Assembly (NCBI GenBank): GCA_002083655.1
Contig: MSXR01000008.1
Coordinates: 1-64,000 of the forward strand
Reading direction: 5' to 3'
DNA: 64,000 nt
From: Proteobacteria bacterium ST_bin14
GTDB taxonomy: Bacteria > Pseudomonadota > Alphaproteobacteria > Sphingomonadales > Sphingomonadaceae
Shown here in pieces: positions 34,643 through 44,030 of the stretch. The notes under the pieces were generated by a model. That model was not told where the DNA came from. It searched no databases and saw only the letters and a list, made by a program, of their open reading frames with translations. Position 1 is the first letter of the stretch. Each line of letters starts with the position of its first letter. The position numbers were made by a program, and so were the translations under genes.

Positions 34643-35369
34643 TTTTGCCGCCGGTTTTTCGGCGCGTCACAATGCCGCTGCCCGTGCGCTGCACCAGGCG
34701 TTTGACGAGCCCGGCAATGGCTTTGCGCCTGCCGATCTAAAGGCGCGGGCGGCGGGGAAGGGGCGTCCCAAATCCTTCTCGCCGCAAGAATCGTCACCCA
34801 AAAGCTTCAGCCCTGCCGATCCGGATCATGATCCGACGCATGGCTGGGATCCGCTGAACCCGCAGGTGGAAGATTCCGGCTTCAACGATCCCATCGAAAC
34901 CGCGCGCGGCGCAGGCTTTGCAGAAGGCGTGGCGCAAGGGCGGTTGCTTGAACGCGAGGCGCATGAACGCGATCTGGCGCTGATGCAGTCGCTTACCCAT
35001 GCGCTGAAGACGAGCGACCGGATCGACCGTGAACAGCTCGCCCGGCAATTGCGCGAGGCGGTGATGTCGCTGGTGAGGAAGCTGGTCGGGGATGTCGGGG
35101 TGTCGGGAGATTTGCTCGCCGGCAGGATTGTAGCAGCGGCTGATCTGCTGGCGGACAGTGCCGAAGCAGCGATGTTGCGCGTTCATCCCGATGATGTCGC
35201 CCTGTTGGCCGATAAGTTGCCCGCCACGATCCTGCCCGTTGGCGATGCAAGCATTGATCGCGGTAGTTTCGTTCTCGAATCAGCCTCGACGATTGTCGAG
35301 GAGGGGCCGGAACTGTGGCTTGAACAACTGGCGCACGCGATTGACCGGGTGGCTGTGCCGTCATGCTGA
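34635..35369 (+). CDS. fliH: Flagellar assembly protein FliH
   Basis: FliH regulates the FliI ATPase. The 244-residue protein has a disordered N-terminus, a GxxxG-like stretch (ARGAGFAEGVAQGRLLE) leading into a coiled coil, and a C-terminal domain with LRVHPDDVALLADKL and VLESASTIVEEGPELWLEQL. The ATG inside the fliG end was chosen because the frame upstream is a shadow of fliG. It overlaps fliI by seven bases. Confidence 0.88.
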   Translation: MSSFAAGFSARHNAAARALHQAFDEPGNGFAPADLKARAAGKGRPKSFSPQESSPKSFSPADPDHDPTHGWDPLNPQVEDSGFNDPIETARGAGFAEGVAQGRLLEREAHERDLALMQSLTHALKTSDRIDREQLARQLREAVMSLVRKLVGDVGVSGDLLAGRIVAAADLLADSAEAAMLRVHPDDVALLADKLPATILPVGDASIDRGSFVLESASTIVEEGPELWLEQLAHAIDRVAVPSC

Positions 35370-36691
35370 ACCGTTTTACGGCTGATTATCTGGAAGGCGT
35401 GGCTGGCGCTGATTTTGCCCCGCGTGCGCGCGTTTCCGGGCGGCTCGCCTCGTTTGACGGGCTGCTGATGGAGGCGACGGGCCTGTCGCTGCCGGTGGGC
35501 ACAATCTGCTCGATTGGATCGGGCAAGGCGCGTGTAGAGGCTGAAGTGATCGGCTTTCGCGGCGGACGCACGCTGATGATGAATTTGGGCGGTCCGGCAC
35601 CGTTGCTGCCGCAAGCGCCCGTTCGCCCGCTGGGGGCGCCGGGTGAGGCAGAGGTGGGGGCAGCACTGCTTGGTCGCGTCGTTGATGGCGCGGGCAAGCC
35701 GATTGACGGGCTTGGGCCTATTCGCGGCGCGGGGCATTGGCCGATTGCAGGCAAGCTGCAAAACCCGCTTGATCGCGGGCGGGTGTTAAAACCGATGGAT
35801 GTCGGCGTCCGGGCGATCAACGGCCTGCTGACGATTGGGCAGGGCCAGCGGATCGGCATCATGGCGGGATCGGGCGTCGGCAAATCAGTGCTGTTGGGGA
35901 TGATCGTGCGCGCGGCCGAGGCGGATGTGATCGTGATTGGCCTGATCGGTGAACGCAGCCGCGAAGTCGCCGATTTTCTGGAAACCAAGGTGGCAGGCGA
36001 AGCGCGCCAGCGCGCGGTTGTGGTCGCCGTGCCTGCCAATCATTCACCCGTGCTGCGCATTCGCGGCGCGCTGCGGGCAACCGCGATTGCCGAGGCGTTT
36101 CGGGCCGAGGGCAAGAATGTGCTGCTGATCATGGATTCGCTGACCCGTGTGGCGCATGCCGGGCGCGAAATCGGCCTGGCGCTGGGCGAGCCGGCCAGCG
36201 CGCGCGGCTATCCGCCGTCCGCGATTGCGATGCTACCCAACCTGATCGAACGGGCGGGCACCGATATCAATTCGGGCGGATCGATCACCGCTATCTATAC
36301 CGTGCTGGCAGACGGTGATGACGGCAATGATCCGGTGGTCGACAGCGCCCGATCAATCCTTGACGGGCATATCGTGCTGTCCCGCCAATTGGCCGAGCGC
36401 GGCATTTATCCGGCGATCGACATCGGTCCCTCGGTCAGCCGGGTGATGACCGATATTACAGCCAAACCGCACCAGCGCGCCGCGCGCATCCTGCGCGGGC
36501 ATTTGGCAACCTATGAAGAAAATCGCGATCTGGTGTTGATGGGGGCATACCGGTCTGGCGCTGATCATGCGATTGACCAGGCCATCGCCAATCACGGTGC
36601 GATTATCGAATATATTCGCCAGGGCGCAGACGAAATTGTCACGCTGGACGATGCCGTTGCCGAACTGACTGGCGTTTTTGGGGATGGCTAA
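35363..36691 (+). CDS. fliI: Flagellum-specific export ATPase FliI
   Basis: FliI is the hexameric F1-like ATPase that readies export substrates. The 442-residue protein has Walker A AGSGVGKS (168-175), Walker B VLLIMDSLTR, the family segment GLIGERSREVADFLE and EPASARGYPPSAIAMLPNLIERAG. It is full length with no anomalies. It overlaps fliJ by eight bases within the fliFGHIJ gene run. Confidence 0.97.
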   Translation: MLNRFTADYLEGVAGADFAPRARVSGRLASFDGLLMEATGLSLPVGTICSIGSGKARVEAEVIGFRGGRTLMMNLGGPAPLLPQAPVRPLGAPGEAEVGAALLGRVVDGAGKPIDGLGPIRGAGHWPIAGKLQNPLDRGRVLKPMDVGVRAINGLLTIGQGQRIGIMAGSGVGKSVLLGMIVRAAEADVIVIGLIGERSREVADFLETKVAGEARQRAVVVAVPANHSPVLRIRGALRATAIAEAFRAEGKNVLLIMDSLTRVAHAGREIGLALGEPASARGYPPSAIAMLPNLIERAGTDINSGGSITAIYTVLADGDDGNDPVVDSARSILDGHIVLSRQLAERGIYPAIDIGPSVSRVMTDITAKPHQRAARILRGHLATYEENRDLVLMGAYRSGADHAIDQAIANHGAIIEYIRQGADEIVTLDDAVAELTGVFGDG

Positions 36692-37106
36692 ACGCGGCAT
36701 TTCGCTCGACCGGATTTTGCGGGTGCGCACGCTTCAGCTCGGGCTGGTGCAGGCTGCCGAAATGCAGGCGCATGAAAAGGTGGCGAGCGAGGATGCGCTG
36801 CGCAGCCGGATCGCTCAACTCGTCGCCAATGTTGCGCCAGAGGAAGAATCGGCTGAGGCGTTTTCGTTCATTGCCGCTGCGCATTTTCGCGACCGGCTGA
36901 ACCAGTCCGCCGCCGCCGCCGATGCGCGACTGCGCACGGCAACCGACAATCTGACCCGCGCGAGCGACGCCACGCGTGAGGCGAGGCGCGATCAATCTGC
37001 CATCGAAAAGCTGATTGCGCGGCAGGATCAAGCCGCTGTCGTCAAGGCAATGCGCGCCCTGGAAGAAGCGCCACCGACGCGCAGGAATCGGCACGATCCT
37101 TGCTGA
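36684..37106 (+). CDS. fliJ: Flagellar export protein FliJ
   Basis: This 140-residue predicted coiled-coil protein follows fliI, as FliJ does in most loci. It starts AKRGISLDRILRVRTLQLGLVQAAEMQ and remains helical and charged, with a basic end. FliJ sequences are poorly conserved; the call rests on length, coiled coil and position. The ATG inside the fliI end (ATGGCTAAA) was chosen. Confidence 0.8.
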   Translation: MAKRGISLDRILRVRTLQLGLVQAAEMQAHEKVASEDALRSRIAQLVANVAPEEESAEAFSFIAAAHFRDRLNQSAAAADARLRTATDNLTRASDATREARRDQSAIEKLIARQDQAAVVKAMRALEEAPPTRRNRHDPC

Positions 37107-37142
37107 ATGCCTGACGGGTAACTGTGCCCGCAGGATTTATGC

Positions 37143-38798
37143 ATGCTCCAGCTTTCGCTTTCTCCCGTTCTTGTGCCTGTACCCGCTCTTGTGCCTGTCA
37201 ATGCGCCGGTTTTGGCAGTTTCCGCTGCCGGAACGGGGGATTTTGCGCAGGCGCTGGCATTAGCGGAGACGGGGGCACCGGCTGGGGTTGCGGCAGGGAA
37301 TGGCGCAACGGCAGATCTGGATCCGGCAAAGCCCGTGGCGGCTGGCGATCCATTGCCGCCGGTTCGGCAATTTCTTGCCGCTTCTGGCGATCTGGCCATC
37401 CCGGCGTCGACGGCGTTGCCCACCGCCTTACCAAACGCCACACCCGTTGGCGTGCCCACGGGGCAGCCGCACGGTGAGGCCGCGCCGCTGGCGATCCCCT
37501 TCCTGGCGGTTAGCCGCCATGCACCGCCCGGTGACGGCGACCCGACCCCGGTGGAGCGCGACGACGCTGCCGATCCAATCGAGCCGGCCCAGCCGACGCT
37601 GCTGATTGCGCTGCCGATCGTGGGGGCCGCAGCGGCTGTGCTGCCTCCACCAGAATTGGTCGCCACTGCGGTGCCAGTGTCGACGGTTCAGCCGACCGCC
37701 AGCCGCTTTGGTGGTTCCATCCCGAACCTGACGGATAAAGCGGCGCCGCAAAACGGTCGCCAGCCAACTGAAGGCACCACCCCGTCGGCAGATCGCCCTC
37801 CCGCCAGCCCTGAAATCTTCGTTCGGCCTGCCAGTGATAATCCCCCGTCGCGCCTGGTCGATTTGGGGGGCGCGACCCGAGCCGTGTCACCGCCGCCGCC
37901 GATCGCCAGCGGCTCGCCTGCTTCCATCCAAAACCGGGCTGATGAACCGGCGTCGTCGCAGCAGAGTTCAGGCATCGTCCCCGCTGCCGTGCCGCAAACC
38001 GCTCGCCTGTCCATGGAAACGACTGGCCCGGCGGCTGATCGCCCTGCGGCCAATCCGATTATCTTCGTTCGGCCGGTCAGCGCCAGTGCGCAACCGTCAT
38101 CGCCTGAACGGGTTGCCGCGGTTGATGCGCCGATTCAGGCTTCCCCGCCAATACCAACGCCAATACCAACCCCGCCGACAGCGCCAGTCATTGGTGTAGC
38201 GGTGCCGGCGTTGCGCGCCTTTGCTGCCGGAATCGCCGCCACCACTGCGCGCCCGCCGCGTCTGTTGCGCGATGAGGAGCCGCTTGCCGCCCCGCTTGCG
38301 CCCACCAGCAGCGCTGACAGCGCGGCGCAACGGCTTGATCCTGCACCCCGCGCCCTGCCGCCCATCGATATGCGCCGGGAAGATTGGACCCGCGCGCTGA
38401 TCGACCGGATTGGCGCGGTGCATGATGTCGCCAATGCGCGGGACACGCGAATCACGCTGGTGCCAGACGCGCTCGGCAAGATTGAGGTTGCGCTGCGTCA
38501 AGACGGCGACACTGTTCACGTCCAGTTCGCTGCCGATGCCCCGGCCACCCGGGCGCTGCTCGCCGATGCCCAGCCGCGCCTTGCCGAACTCGCCGAAGCG
38601 CGCGGGCTAAGGCTTGGCGACGCGTCTGTATCAGCAGGCAGCGACGGTGCGCGGGCTGGGAATGCCAGCGGCGGCGGCTTTGGCCAGGCTGCGGATCAGC
38701 GCCGCCCGGCACCGTTTGCACAACCTGTTAACCATAATCGTTCAATCACAACCAATCCCGCCCGTGATCGGGCGGATTCCGATCACCGTATTGCATGA
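37143..38798 (+). CDS. fliK: Flagellar hook-length control protein FliK
   Basis: FliK measures the hook and switches export specificity. The 551-residue protein has a long alanine/proline-rich N-terminal part and a compact C-terminal domain (WTRALIDRIGAVHDV, TRITLVPDALGKIEVALRQDG, VQFAADAPATRALLADAQPRLAELAEARGLRL), which is the FliK substrate-switch domain. The middle contains an imperfect repeat built around ADRPxAxPxIFVRP. Order fliJ-fliK-fliL is normal. Confidence 0.88.
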   Translation: MLQLSLSPVLVPVPALVPVNAPVLAVSAAGTGDFAQALALAETGAPAGVAAGNGATADLDPAKPVAAGDPLPPVRQFLAASGDLAIPASTALPTALPNATPVGVPTGQPHGEAAPLAIPFLAVSRHAPPGDGDPTPVERDDAADPIEPAQPTLLIALPIVGAAAAVLPPPELVATAVPVSTVQPTASRFGGSIPNLTDKAAPQNGRQPTEGTTPSADRPPASPEIFVRPASDNPPSRLVDLGGATRAVSPPPPIASGSPASIQNRADEPASSQQSSGIVPAAVPQTARLSMETTGPAADRPAANPIIFVRPVSASAQPSSPERVAAVDAPIQASPPIPTPIPTPPTAPVIGVAVPALRAFAAGIAATTARPPRLLRDEEPLAAPLAPTSSADSAAQRLDPAPRALPPIDMRREDWTRALIDRIGAVHDVANARDTRITLVPDALGKIEVALRQDGDTVHVQFAADAPATRALLADAQPRLAELAEARGLRLGDASVSAGSDGARAGNASGGGFGQAADQRRPAPFAQPVNHNRSITTNPARDRADSDHRIA

Positions 38799-38815
38799 GA
38801 TGAAGGGGAAAGATC

Positions 38816-39436
38816 ATGGCGAAATCCGACGATAAAGACACCGAAACCGCCCCAAAGAAAAAGGGCGGCGCAATGAAATGGGTGATGATCATCGTCGTGT
38901 TGCTGATCGTCATCGGCGGCGGCGTGGGCGGCGGTTTATACGCCATGCAAGCCGGTTATTTTGGCGGCGGCGGGCACGGTGAATCGGTGCATATCGAATT
39001 GCCCCGGCTTGTCCCCAAAAGCGAGGAAGTGCGCGGCGGCGGCGGCGACGAAGACGGCCATGGCGGCGGCGGTGCCAGCAGCGGCAATCATGCGCCGATG
39101 GGAAAGGGCGGCGATAAATACGCGTCCAATTACTACGCCATGGAAAAAGAATTTACCTCGAACCTGCGTGACAGCGTGCATTTCGTGCAGGTCGGCATCG
39201 CCATTTCGACGCCCTATGACGAGCGCGTTGTTGAAAACATCAAAACGCACGAAATTGCGGTGCGTTCTGCGGTGCTGCTCGCGCTGGGTGATGCGACCGA
39301 GGAACAGGTGTTCGCGGTGGAGGGCAAGCGCCAGCTCCAGGCACATCTGGTGAAAGCGATTAACGCTGTTTTGAAACAAAAAGAGGGATTCGGCGGCATT
39401 GGTAACGTCTACTTTACCAATTTTGTTGTTCAGTGA
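38816..39436 (+). CDS. fliL: Flagellar basal body-associated protein FliL
   Basis: This 206-residue single-pass protein has a lysine-rich N-terminus, a membrane helix (MKWVMIIVVLLIVIGGGVGG), a glycine/histidine-rich linker, and the periplasmic domain with MEKEFTSNLRDSVHFVQVGIAI, ENIKTHEIAVRSAVLLALG and a typical end (GGIGNVYFTNFVVQ). FliL rings surround stator units. An AAGGGG ribosome site precedes it. Confidence 0.93.
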   Translation: MAKSDDKDTETAPKKKGGAMKWVMIIVVLLIVIGGGVGGGLYAMQAGYFGGGGHGESVHIELPRLVPKSEEVRGGGGDEDGHGGGGASSGNHAPMGKGGDKYASNYYAMEKEFTSNLRDSVHFVQVGIAISTPYDERVVENIKTHEIAVRSAVLLALGDATEEQVFAVEGKRQLQAHLVKAINAVLKQKEGFGGIGNVYFTNFVVQ

Positions 39437-39439
39437 GGC

Positions 39440-40396
39440 ATGGTTAACGAGGCATCACCAACGGCAGCAAGCGAGCGGCGCGATCGGGGACGATCGCGCC
39501 CCCCCGCCGAGCATGCTGCTGCGCTGGGGGTAGCCAACCTTAATCCTTTTGGCGATCTTCACACGTTGCAGCATTTGTCGGCGCTGCTGGCCCGGTCATT
39601 GCGGGGCGTGTTTGAACCGCTGCTGCGCTGCGAGGCACGGATCTGGGCTGAGCCGCTGGTGGTTCAGCGCTTTGCCGATTACCGCGCTGAGCGCCCTGAA
39701 ATCCTTACTGCCTGGCTGCCGATGGCAATGGCCCCGTCACCGGGCACCGCGCTGATCCTGTTTGACGGCAAGTTTGTCCTTGAACTGCTCGATCAGTTTT
39801 TTGGCGGCACCGGCGCTGCCCCGCACCCGATGCCACCCGAATTTTCACCCGCTGCCGAATCGATGGTTGAACGGCTTGGGATGATGCTGGCTGCCCCGCT
39901 GAAAAGCGCGTGGGAGCCGCTGGCGCGGATTGATTTTCGTCCCGGTCATATGGAAACCAGCCCGGCACTGTTGGGTGATGTCGATGCAGAGGACGCGGTG
40001 GTTGTCACCCGCTTCGGGATCGCAACCGGCACCGCCAAACCGACCTTCATCGATATCGTTTATCCGGTGACGGCACTGAAACCGCATGCCCCATCGCTGA
40101 CGGGCAAGGTGCATGCGCGCGCTGCTGCGCCCGATCCTGCATGGCGCAACGGGCTGACCCGCGCGGTGATGGGCGTGCAATTCCCGGTGCGTTCGGTGCT
40201 CGCCGAACCGATGATCTCGCTCGTCAAACTGATGGAACTCAAGGCCGGGGACGTCATCCCGATCAGCTTCGGTGCAGATGTGCCGGTGATGGTGGGCGGT
40301 GACCGGCTTGGCACTGGAACGGTTGGCACGTCGAACGGCAAGGCCGCGATTCGCCTGACCACGATCGAACGCAAAGATGAAGAGGATTACCGATGA
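39440..40396 (+). CDS. fliM: Flagellar motor switch protein FliM
   Basis: This 318-residue C-ring protein has a middle CheC-like domain (LARSLRGVFEPLLRCEARIW, PSPGTALILFDGKFVLELLDQFFGG) and a C-terminal FliN-like domain (VRSVLAEPMISLVKLMELKAGDVIPISF). The N-terminal CheY-binding peptide of the LSQxEIDALL type is not visible; the first 30 residues are instead basic and alanine-rich. It overlaps fliN by four bases. Confidence 0.93.
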   Translation: MVNEASPTAASERRDRGRSRPPAEHAAALGVANLNPFGDLHTLQHLSALLARSLRGVFEPLLRCEARIWAEPLVVQRFADYRAERPEILTAWLPMAMAPSPGTALILFDGKFVLELLDQFFGGTGAAPHPMPPEFSPAAESMVERLGMMLAAPLKSAWEPLARIDFRPGHMETSPALLGDVDAEDAVVVTRFGIATGTAKPTFIDIVYPVTALKPHAPSLTGKVHARAAAPDPAWRNGLTRAVMGVQFPVRSVLAEPMISLVKLMELKAGDVIPISFGADVPVMVGGDRLGTGTVGTSNGKAAIRLTTIERKDEEDYR

Positions 40397-40689
40397 ACGA
40401 CATGACAGGGGGTTTCCCCGTCGACGGGGCAGTGGCGGCCAATTTCCGGCTGTTGCAGGACGTTGACGTCAAGCTGACCGTCGAAATCGGGTCAACCTCG
40501 CTCACCCTGCGCGAATTGCTGGCGCTGGGTGAAGCCAGCGTGATCGAGCTTGATCGCGCGGCCAATGAACTGCTCGATGTGTTCGTCAACGGCACGCTTA
40601 TCGGGCGCGGCGAAGTGGTGACCGTGGGTGACCGGTTCGGCGTGCGGATGACCGAGCTTGTAACGCCAGACAAGCGGGCAGCACGCTGA
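40393..40689 (+). CDS. fliN: Flagellar motor switch protein FliN
   Basis: This 98-residue SpoA-domain protein of the C ring has NFRLLQDVDVKLTVEIGSTSLTLRELLALGEASVIELDR, then DVFVNGTLIGRGEVVTVGDRFGVRMTELV, the complete FliN core without a long N-terminal extension. It shares its last base with the fliO start. Confidence 0.95.
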   Translation: MNDMTGGFPVDGAVAANFRLLQDVDVKLTVEIGSTSLTLRELLALGEASVIELDRAANELLDVFVNGTLIGRGEVVTVGDRFGVRMTELVTPDKRAAR

Positions 40690-40943
40690 TGATGTGGGAA
40701 TATATCCTGAAGGTGGCGGTGCTGCTGCCGCTGGTTTGCGGGCTGATGATCGGCTGCCTTTATCTGTGGCGTCGGCTGGAAACGCGGCTGCAGGCGACGC
40801 AGGGCGAACGCATGCTGACGGTGAAGGAAACGATGATGCTGTCGCCGGGCCTGAAGTTGGCTGTGCTGGAATTTGAAGGGCGCAAGCTGCTCGTCTCCGT
40901 CGGTCGCGGCGGAGTGTCGCTGATTGACCGGGGCGACAAATGA
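40689..40943 (+). CDS. fliO: Flagellar biosynthesis protein FliO
   Basis: This 84-residue protein has one N-terminal membrane helix (ILKVAVLLPLVCGLMIGCLYLW) and a cytoplasmic part with ERMLTVKETMMLSPGLKLAVLEFEGRKLLVSVG, the typical FliO beta-sheet segment. It assists assembly of FliP rings. It overlaps fliN by one base and fliP by four. Confidence 0.88.
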   Translation: MMWEYILKVAVLLPLVCGLMIGCLYLWRRLETRLQATQGERMLTVKETMMLSPGLKLAVLEFEGRKLLVSVGRGGVSLIDRGDK

Positions 40944-41839
40944 CCAGCCCGGTCGTCCGCCGCATTGTGGCAACTGGCCCCAGCCTGTTCCGCACCACCG
41001 CTGCTGGCGGTGACGCGCGCAAGCCGAGCCGCTGGGTGGGCCGGGTTGTGCTCATCGCGCTCGCGGTGATTTTCTGCCTGATGATCGCGGTGCCGGCATT
41101 TGCCCAGTCTGCTGCCCAGTCCGCACCGATCCCGCCTGCGCCGCCCGCGGCACCAGGCACCGGCGACGCGATTGATCGTGCGCTGGGCGATCTGGGCGGT
41201 GGCAATGCGCCACTATCGCTGTCGCTCCAGGTGCTCATCATCATGGGCCTGTTGTCGATCCTGCCCGGCATCCTGCTGATGATGACCAGCTTCACGCGGA
41301 TCATCATCGTCCTTTCCATTCTGCGCCAGGCGCTTGGTTTGCAGCAGACGCCGCCCAACCAAGTGCTGGTCGGGCTGTCGCTGTTCCTCAGCTTTTTTGT
41401 CATGGCGCCGGTGCTGAACGAGATGAACGTCAACGCCATTCAGCCCTATGCCGCCGGCAAGATCGGCGCGACCCAGATGATCGAAACGGCGGGCAAGCCG
41501 CTGCACGCCTTCATGCTCCGCCAAACGCGGATGAAGGACATTTCGATGTTCTCCAAAATCGCCAGATCAGGGCCATATGCCAAACCGGCCGATGTGCCCT
41601 ATTCGGTGCTGCTGCCATCCTATGTGACCAGCGAGCTAAAAACCGCGTTCCAGATCGGCTTTCTGATTTTCCTGCCATTTATCGTGATCGACCTGATCGT
41701 CGCGTCGGTGCTGATGTCGCTGGGCATGATGATGGTGTCGCCAACAATTATATCGTTACCCTTCAAGCTGTTATTGTTCGTGCTGGTCGATGGCTGGGCG
41801 CTGACAATGGGGTCGCTTGCCAATAGTTTCATGAGGTAG
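40940..41839 (+). CDS. fliP: Flagellar export gate protein FliP
   Basis: This 299-residue core export-gate protein has about 40 residues ahead of a signal-like helix (VVLIALAVIFCLMIAVPAFAQS), longer than most FliP. It then has the family segments SLQVLIIMGLLSILPGILLMMTSFTRIIIVLSILRQALGLQQTPPNQVL and the C-terminal helices ending GWALTMGSLANSF. The ATG overlapping the fliO stop is used. Confidence 0.95.
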   Translation: MTSPVVRRIVATGPSLFRTTAAGGDARKPSRWVGRVVLIALAVIFCLMIAVPAFAQSAAQSAPIPPAPPAAPGTGDAIDRALGDLGGGNAPLSLSLQVLIIMGLLSILPGILLMMTSFTRIIIVLSILRQALGLQQTPPNQVLVGLSLFLSFFVMAPVLNEMNVNAIQPYAAGKIGATQMIETAGKPLHAFMLRQTRMKDISMFSKIARSGPYAKPADVPYSVLLPSYVTSELKTAFQIGFLIFLPFIVIDLIVASVLMSLGMMMVSPTIISLPFKLLLFVLVDGWALTMGSLANSFMR

Positions 41840-41846
41840 CGCGGCG

Positions 41847-42116
41847 ATGGACACGCAGTATTTCCTGACGATCGCGAATGAGGCGCTGTGGGTGCTCGCG
41901 CTTGCTTCGGCACCGATCCTGATCCCCGCTCTGCTCTCTGGCTTGATCCTGGGCATGGTGCAGGCAGCGACCTCGATCAACGAACAGACGCTGACATTTG
42001 TCCCCAAACTGGTGGTCGTCGCGGTGTCGCTGGTGATCTTTGGCGGTCTGATATTGGGGCTGCTTAGCGATTTCACCGTATCGATTTTCGAGCGCATTCC
42101 CGATCTGGTGAAATAG
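41847..42116 (+). CDS. fliQ: Flagellar export gate protein FliQ
   Basis: This 89-residue two-helix gate protein has LWVLALASAPILIPALLSGLILGMVQAATSINEQTLTFVPKL, then a second helix VVVAVSLVIFGGLILGLLSDF. The QAATSINEQTLTFVPK loop is diagnostic. It lies between fliP and fliR, as is usual. Confidence 0.95.
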   Translation: MDTQYFLTIANEALWVLALASAPILIPALLSGLILGMVQAATSINEQTLTFVPKLVVVAVSLVIFGGLILGLLSDFTVSIFERIPDLVK

Positions 42117-42120
42117 CGCG

Positions 42121-42894
42121 ATGCTGGGCTTTGGCCTATCGATTGAGCCGCAGCTTTGGGCGCTGCTGTTCGTCATGATCCGTGTCAGCGCGACGTTTAT
42201 CGCCGCACCGATTTTCGGTGCGGTCAGCGTGCCGTTGCAGGTGCGCATTGCGCTGTCCGGCGCGATTGGTTTTCTGGTGCTCGCCGCGCATCCGGTGGCG
42301 GCCCCCGCCCAGATATTTGCCGCCACCACCTTTCTGGCGATTGCCGCTGAAGCCCTGGTTGGGCTGGCGATTGGTTTTGTGCTGCAGATTGCCTTTGCTG
42401 CGCCGCTGGTGGCGGGTGAATTGATCGGCACATCGATGGGCATCGGCTTTGCGGCGGCAATCGATCCGCAAAACGGCAAGTCGAGCACCGCGCTTGGCCA
42501 GTTCATGATGACCCTGCTCACCTTGCTGTTCCTGTCCGTCAACGGGCACCTGATGCTCGTTGATCTGGTCGTGCGCAGTTACGCGGTGCTGCCGCCCGGC
42601 GCGCCGTGGATCGCGGTGGAGCGGTTGCGCGATATTGCCGTGTTCGGCGGCTATGCTTTTTCCGCCGGGTTTCTGCTCGCACTGCCGGTCGGCTTTCTGC
42701 TGCTGTGCCTCAACTTGGTGGTTGGCATGCTGTCGCGCTCTGCCCCTGCGCTTAATTTGTTTGCGGTCGGCTTGCCGATGAGCCTGGCGGTGGGCGTGAT
42801 TGCGCTTGCCATCGCGTTCCCGGCGATGGGCGATTACATGATCGTTATCATCCAGGAAGGTCTGGCCGCTGCTGAACATCTGGTGCTTGGCTGA
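42121..42894 (+). CDS. fliR: Flagellar export gate protein FliR
   Basis: This 257-residue membrane protein with about six hydrophobic segments closes the FliPQR helix. It has FVMIRVSATFIAAPIFGAVSVPLQVRIALSGAIGF near the start and LPVGFLLLCLNLVVGMLSRSAPALNLFAVGLPMSLAVGV near the end, the conserved FliR C-terminal region. Its stop shares one base with the flhB start. Confidence 0.95.
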   Translation: MLGFGLSIEPQLWALLFVMIRVSATFIAAPIFGAVSVPLQVRIALSGAIGFLVLAAHPVAAPAQIFAATTFLAIAAEALVGLAIGFVLQIAFAAPLVAGELIGTSMGIGFAAAIDPQNGKSSTALGQFMMTLLTLLFLSVNGHLMLVDLVVRSYAVLPPGAPWIAVERLRDIAVFGGYAFSAGFLLALPVGFLLLCLNLVVGMLSRSAPALNLFAVGLPMSLAVGVIALAIAFPAMGDYMIVIIQEGLAAAEHLVLG

Positions 42895-44030
42895 TGGCAG
42901 AAGAGTTTGGCGAAAAGACAGAAGCACCAACAGCCAAGCGCAAGCAAAAAGCGTTTGATGATGGCCAGGTCCTGCGATCACGCGAATTTGCAACGGCGCT
43001 GGTGGTGCTTGCCGGGTGCGGGTGGCTGGCGATATTCGGCCCGGCGCTGATGGCGGCGTGCAAGGGGCTGATGATTACCAGCTTCTCGTTCGGCTCCGGC
43101 GATGTCGATGATTTTCAGCCGATGCGGTCGCTGGCGATTGCGGGGTGGCAAATCGCCCCGCCGATGATCGCGATGTTCGCTATCGCAACGCTTGCGGCGA
43201 TTTTCAGCCAGGCGGGGCTTGGCGCGCTGACCTTCAACGGCAAGCTGATGGCCCCCAAGGCAAGCCGGATCAATCCGGCGTCGGGGCTGAAGCGCATTTT
43301 TGGTCCGCAAGGCTGGGTTGAACTGGGCAAATCGCTGCTCAAGGTGATCCTGCTCGGCACGATCGGCTATTACATGCTGTGGCATGTTTCCACCCAGTCG
43401 ATCGGGCTGGCATCGTCGGACATTGAACGCAGCGTGGGCGCGCTGGGATCGATGCTCACCGGCACGCTGTTTGCGATGGCAGCGGGGCTGGTGGTGATTG
43501 CCGGCATCGATTTGCCGATCCAGATCATCCAGCTGTTGCAGAAACTGCGGATGAGCAAACAGGAAATCAAGGACGAGCATAAGGAAAGCGAGGGCAATCC
43601 CGAAAACAAGGCTGCCCAGCGCCAGCGCCGCCATGATCTGGCCAAACGCGACATGCGCAAAGCTGTCAGCGAGGCGCATGTCGTGCTCACCAACCCGACC
43701 CATTTCGCGGTTGCGCTGCGCTATGATCGTGGTCGCGATCAGGTGCCGGTGGTGGTTGCCAAGGGGCGCGGCGTTACCGCGCAGGCGATCCGCGAATTGG
43801 CTGCTGAATCGCGCGTTTCGGTGCTTGAATACCCCATGCTTGCCCGCGCCATCTACTACACCAGCCGCGAAGGGCAGGAAGTGCGCGACGATCTGTACAT
43901 GGCCATCGCCACGGTGCTGGCGTTTGTATTTGGCATCAACGCCCAGGCCGGTGGCACGCCGCCGCCGATCGCCGTGCCAGAAAGCGCGCGCTTCGACGAA
44001 AACGGCGTGAAAATGACTACAAAAACCTAA
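42894..44030 (+). CDS. flhB: Flagellar export switch protein FlhB
   Basis: FlhB sets export specificity after autocleavage. The 378-residue protein starts EEFGEKTEAPTAKRKQKAFDDGQV, has four membrane helices and the cleavage motif NPTH at residues 267-270 (VVLTNPTHFAVALRY). The C-terminal tail extends beyond the core. It partners with FliK of the same operon. Confidence 0.97.
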   Translation: MAEEFGEKTEAPTAKRKQKAFDDGQVLRSREFATALVVLAGCGWLAIFGPALMAACKGLMITSFSFGSGDVDDFQPMRSLAIAGWQIAPPMIAMFAIATLAAIFSQAGLGALTFNGKLMAPKASRINPASGLKRIFGPQGWVELGKSLLKVILLGTIGYYMLWHVSTQSIGLASSDIERSVGALGSMLTGTLFAMAAGLVVIAGIDLPIQIIQLLQKLRMSKQEIKDEHKESEGNPENKAAQRQRRHDLAKRDMRKAVSEAHVVLTNPTHFAVALRYDRGRDQVPVVVAKGRGVTAQAIRELAAESRVSVLEYPMLARAIYYTSREGQEVRDDLYMAIATVLAFVFGINAQAGGTPPPIAVPESARFDENGVKMTTKT

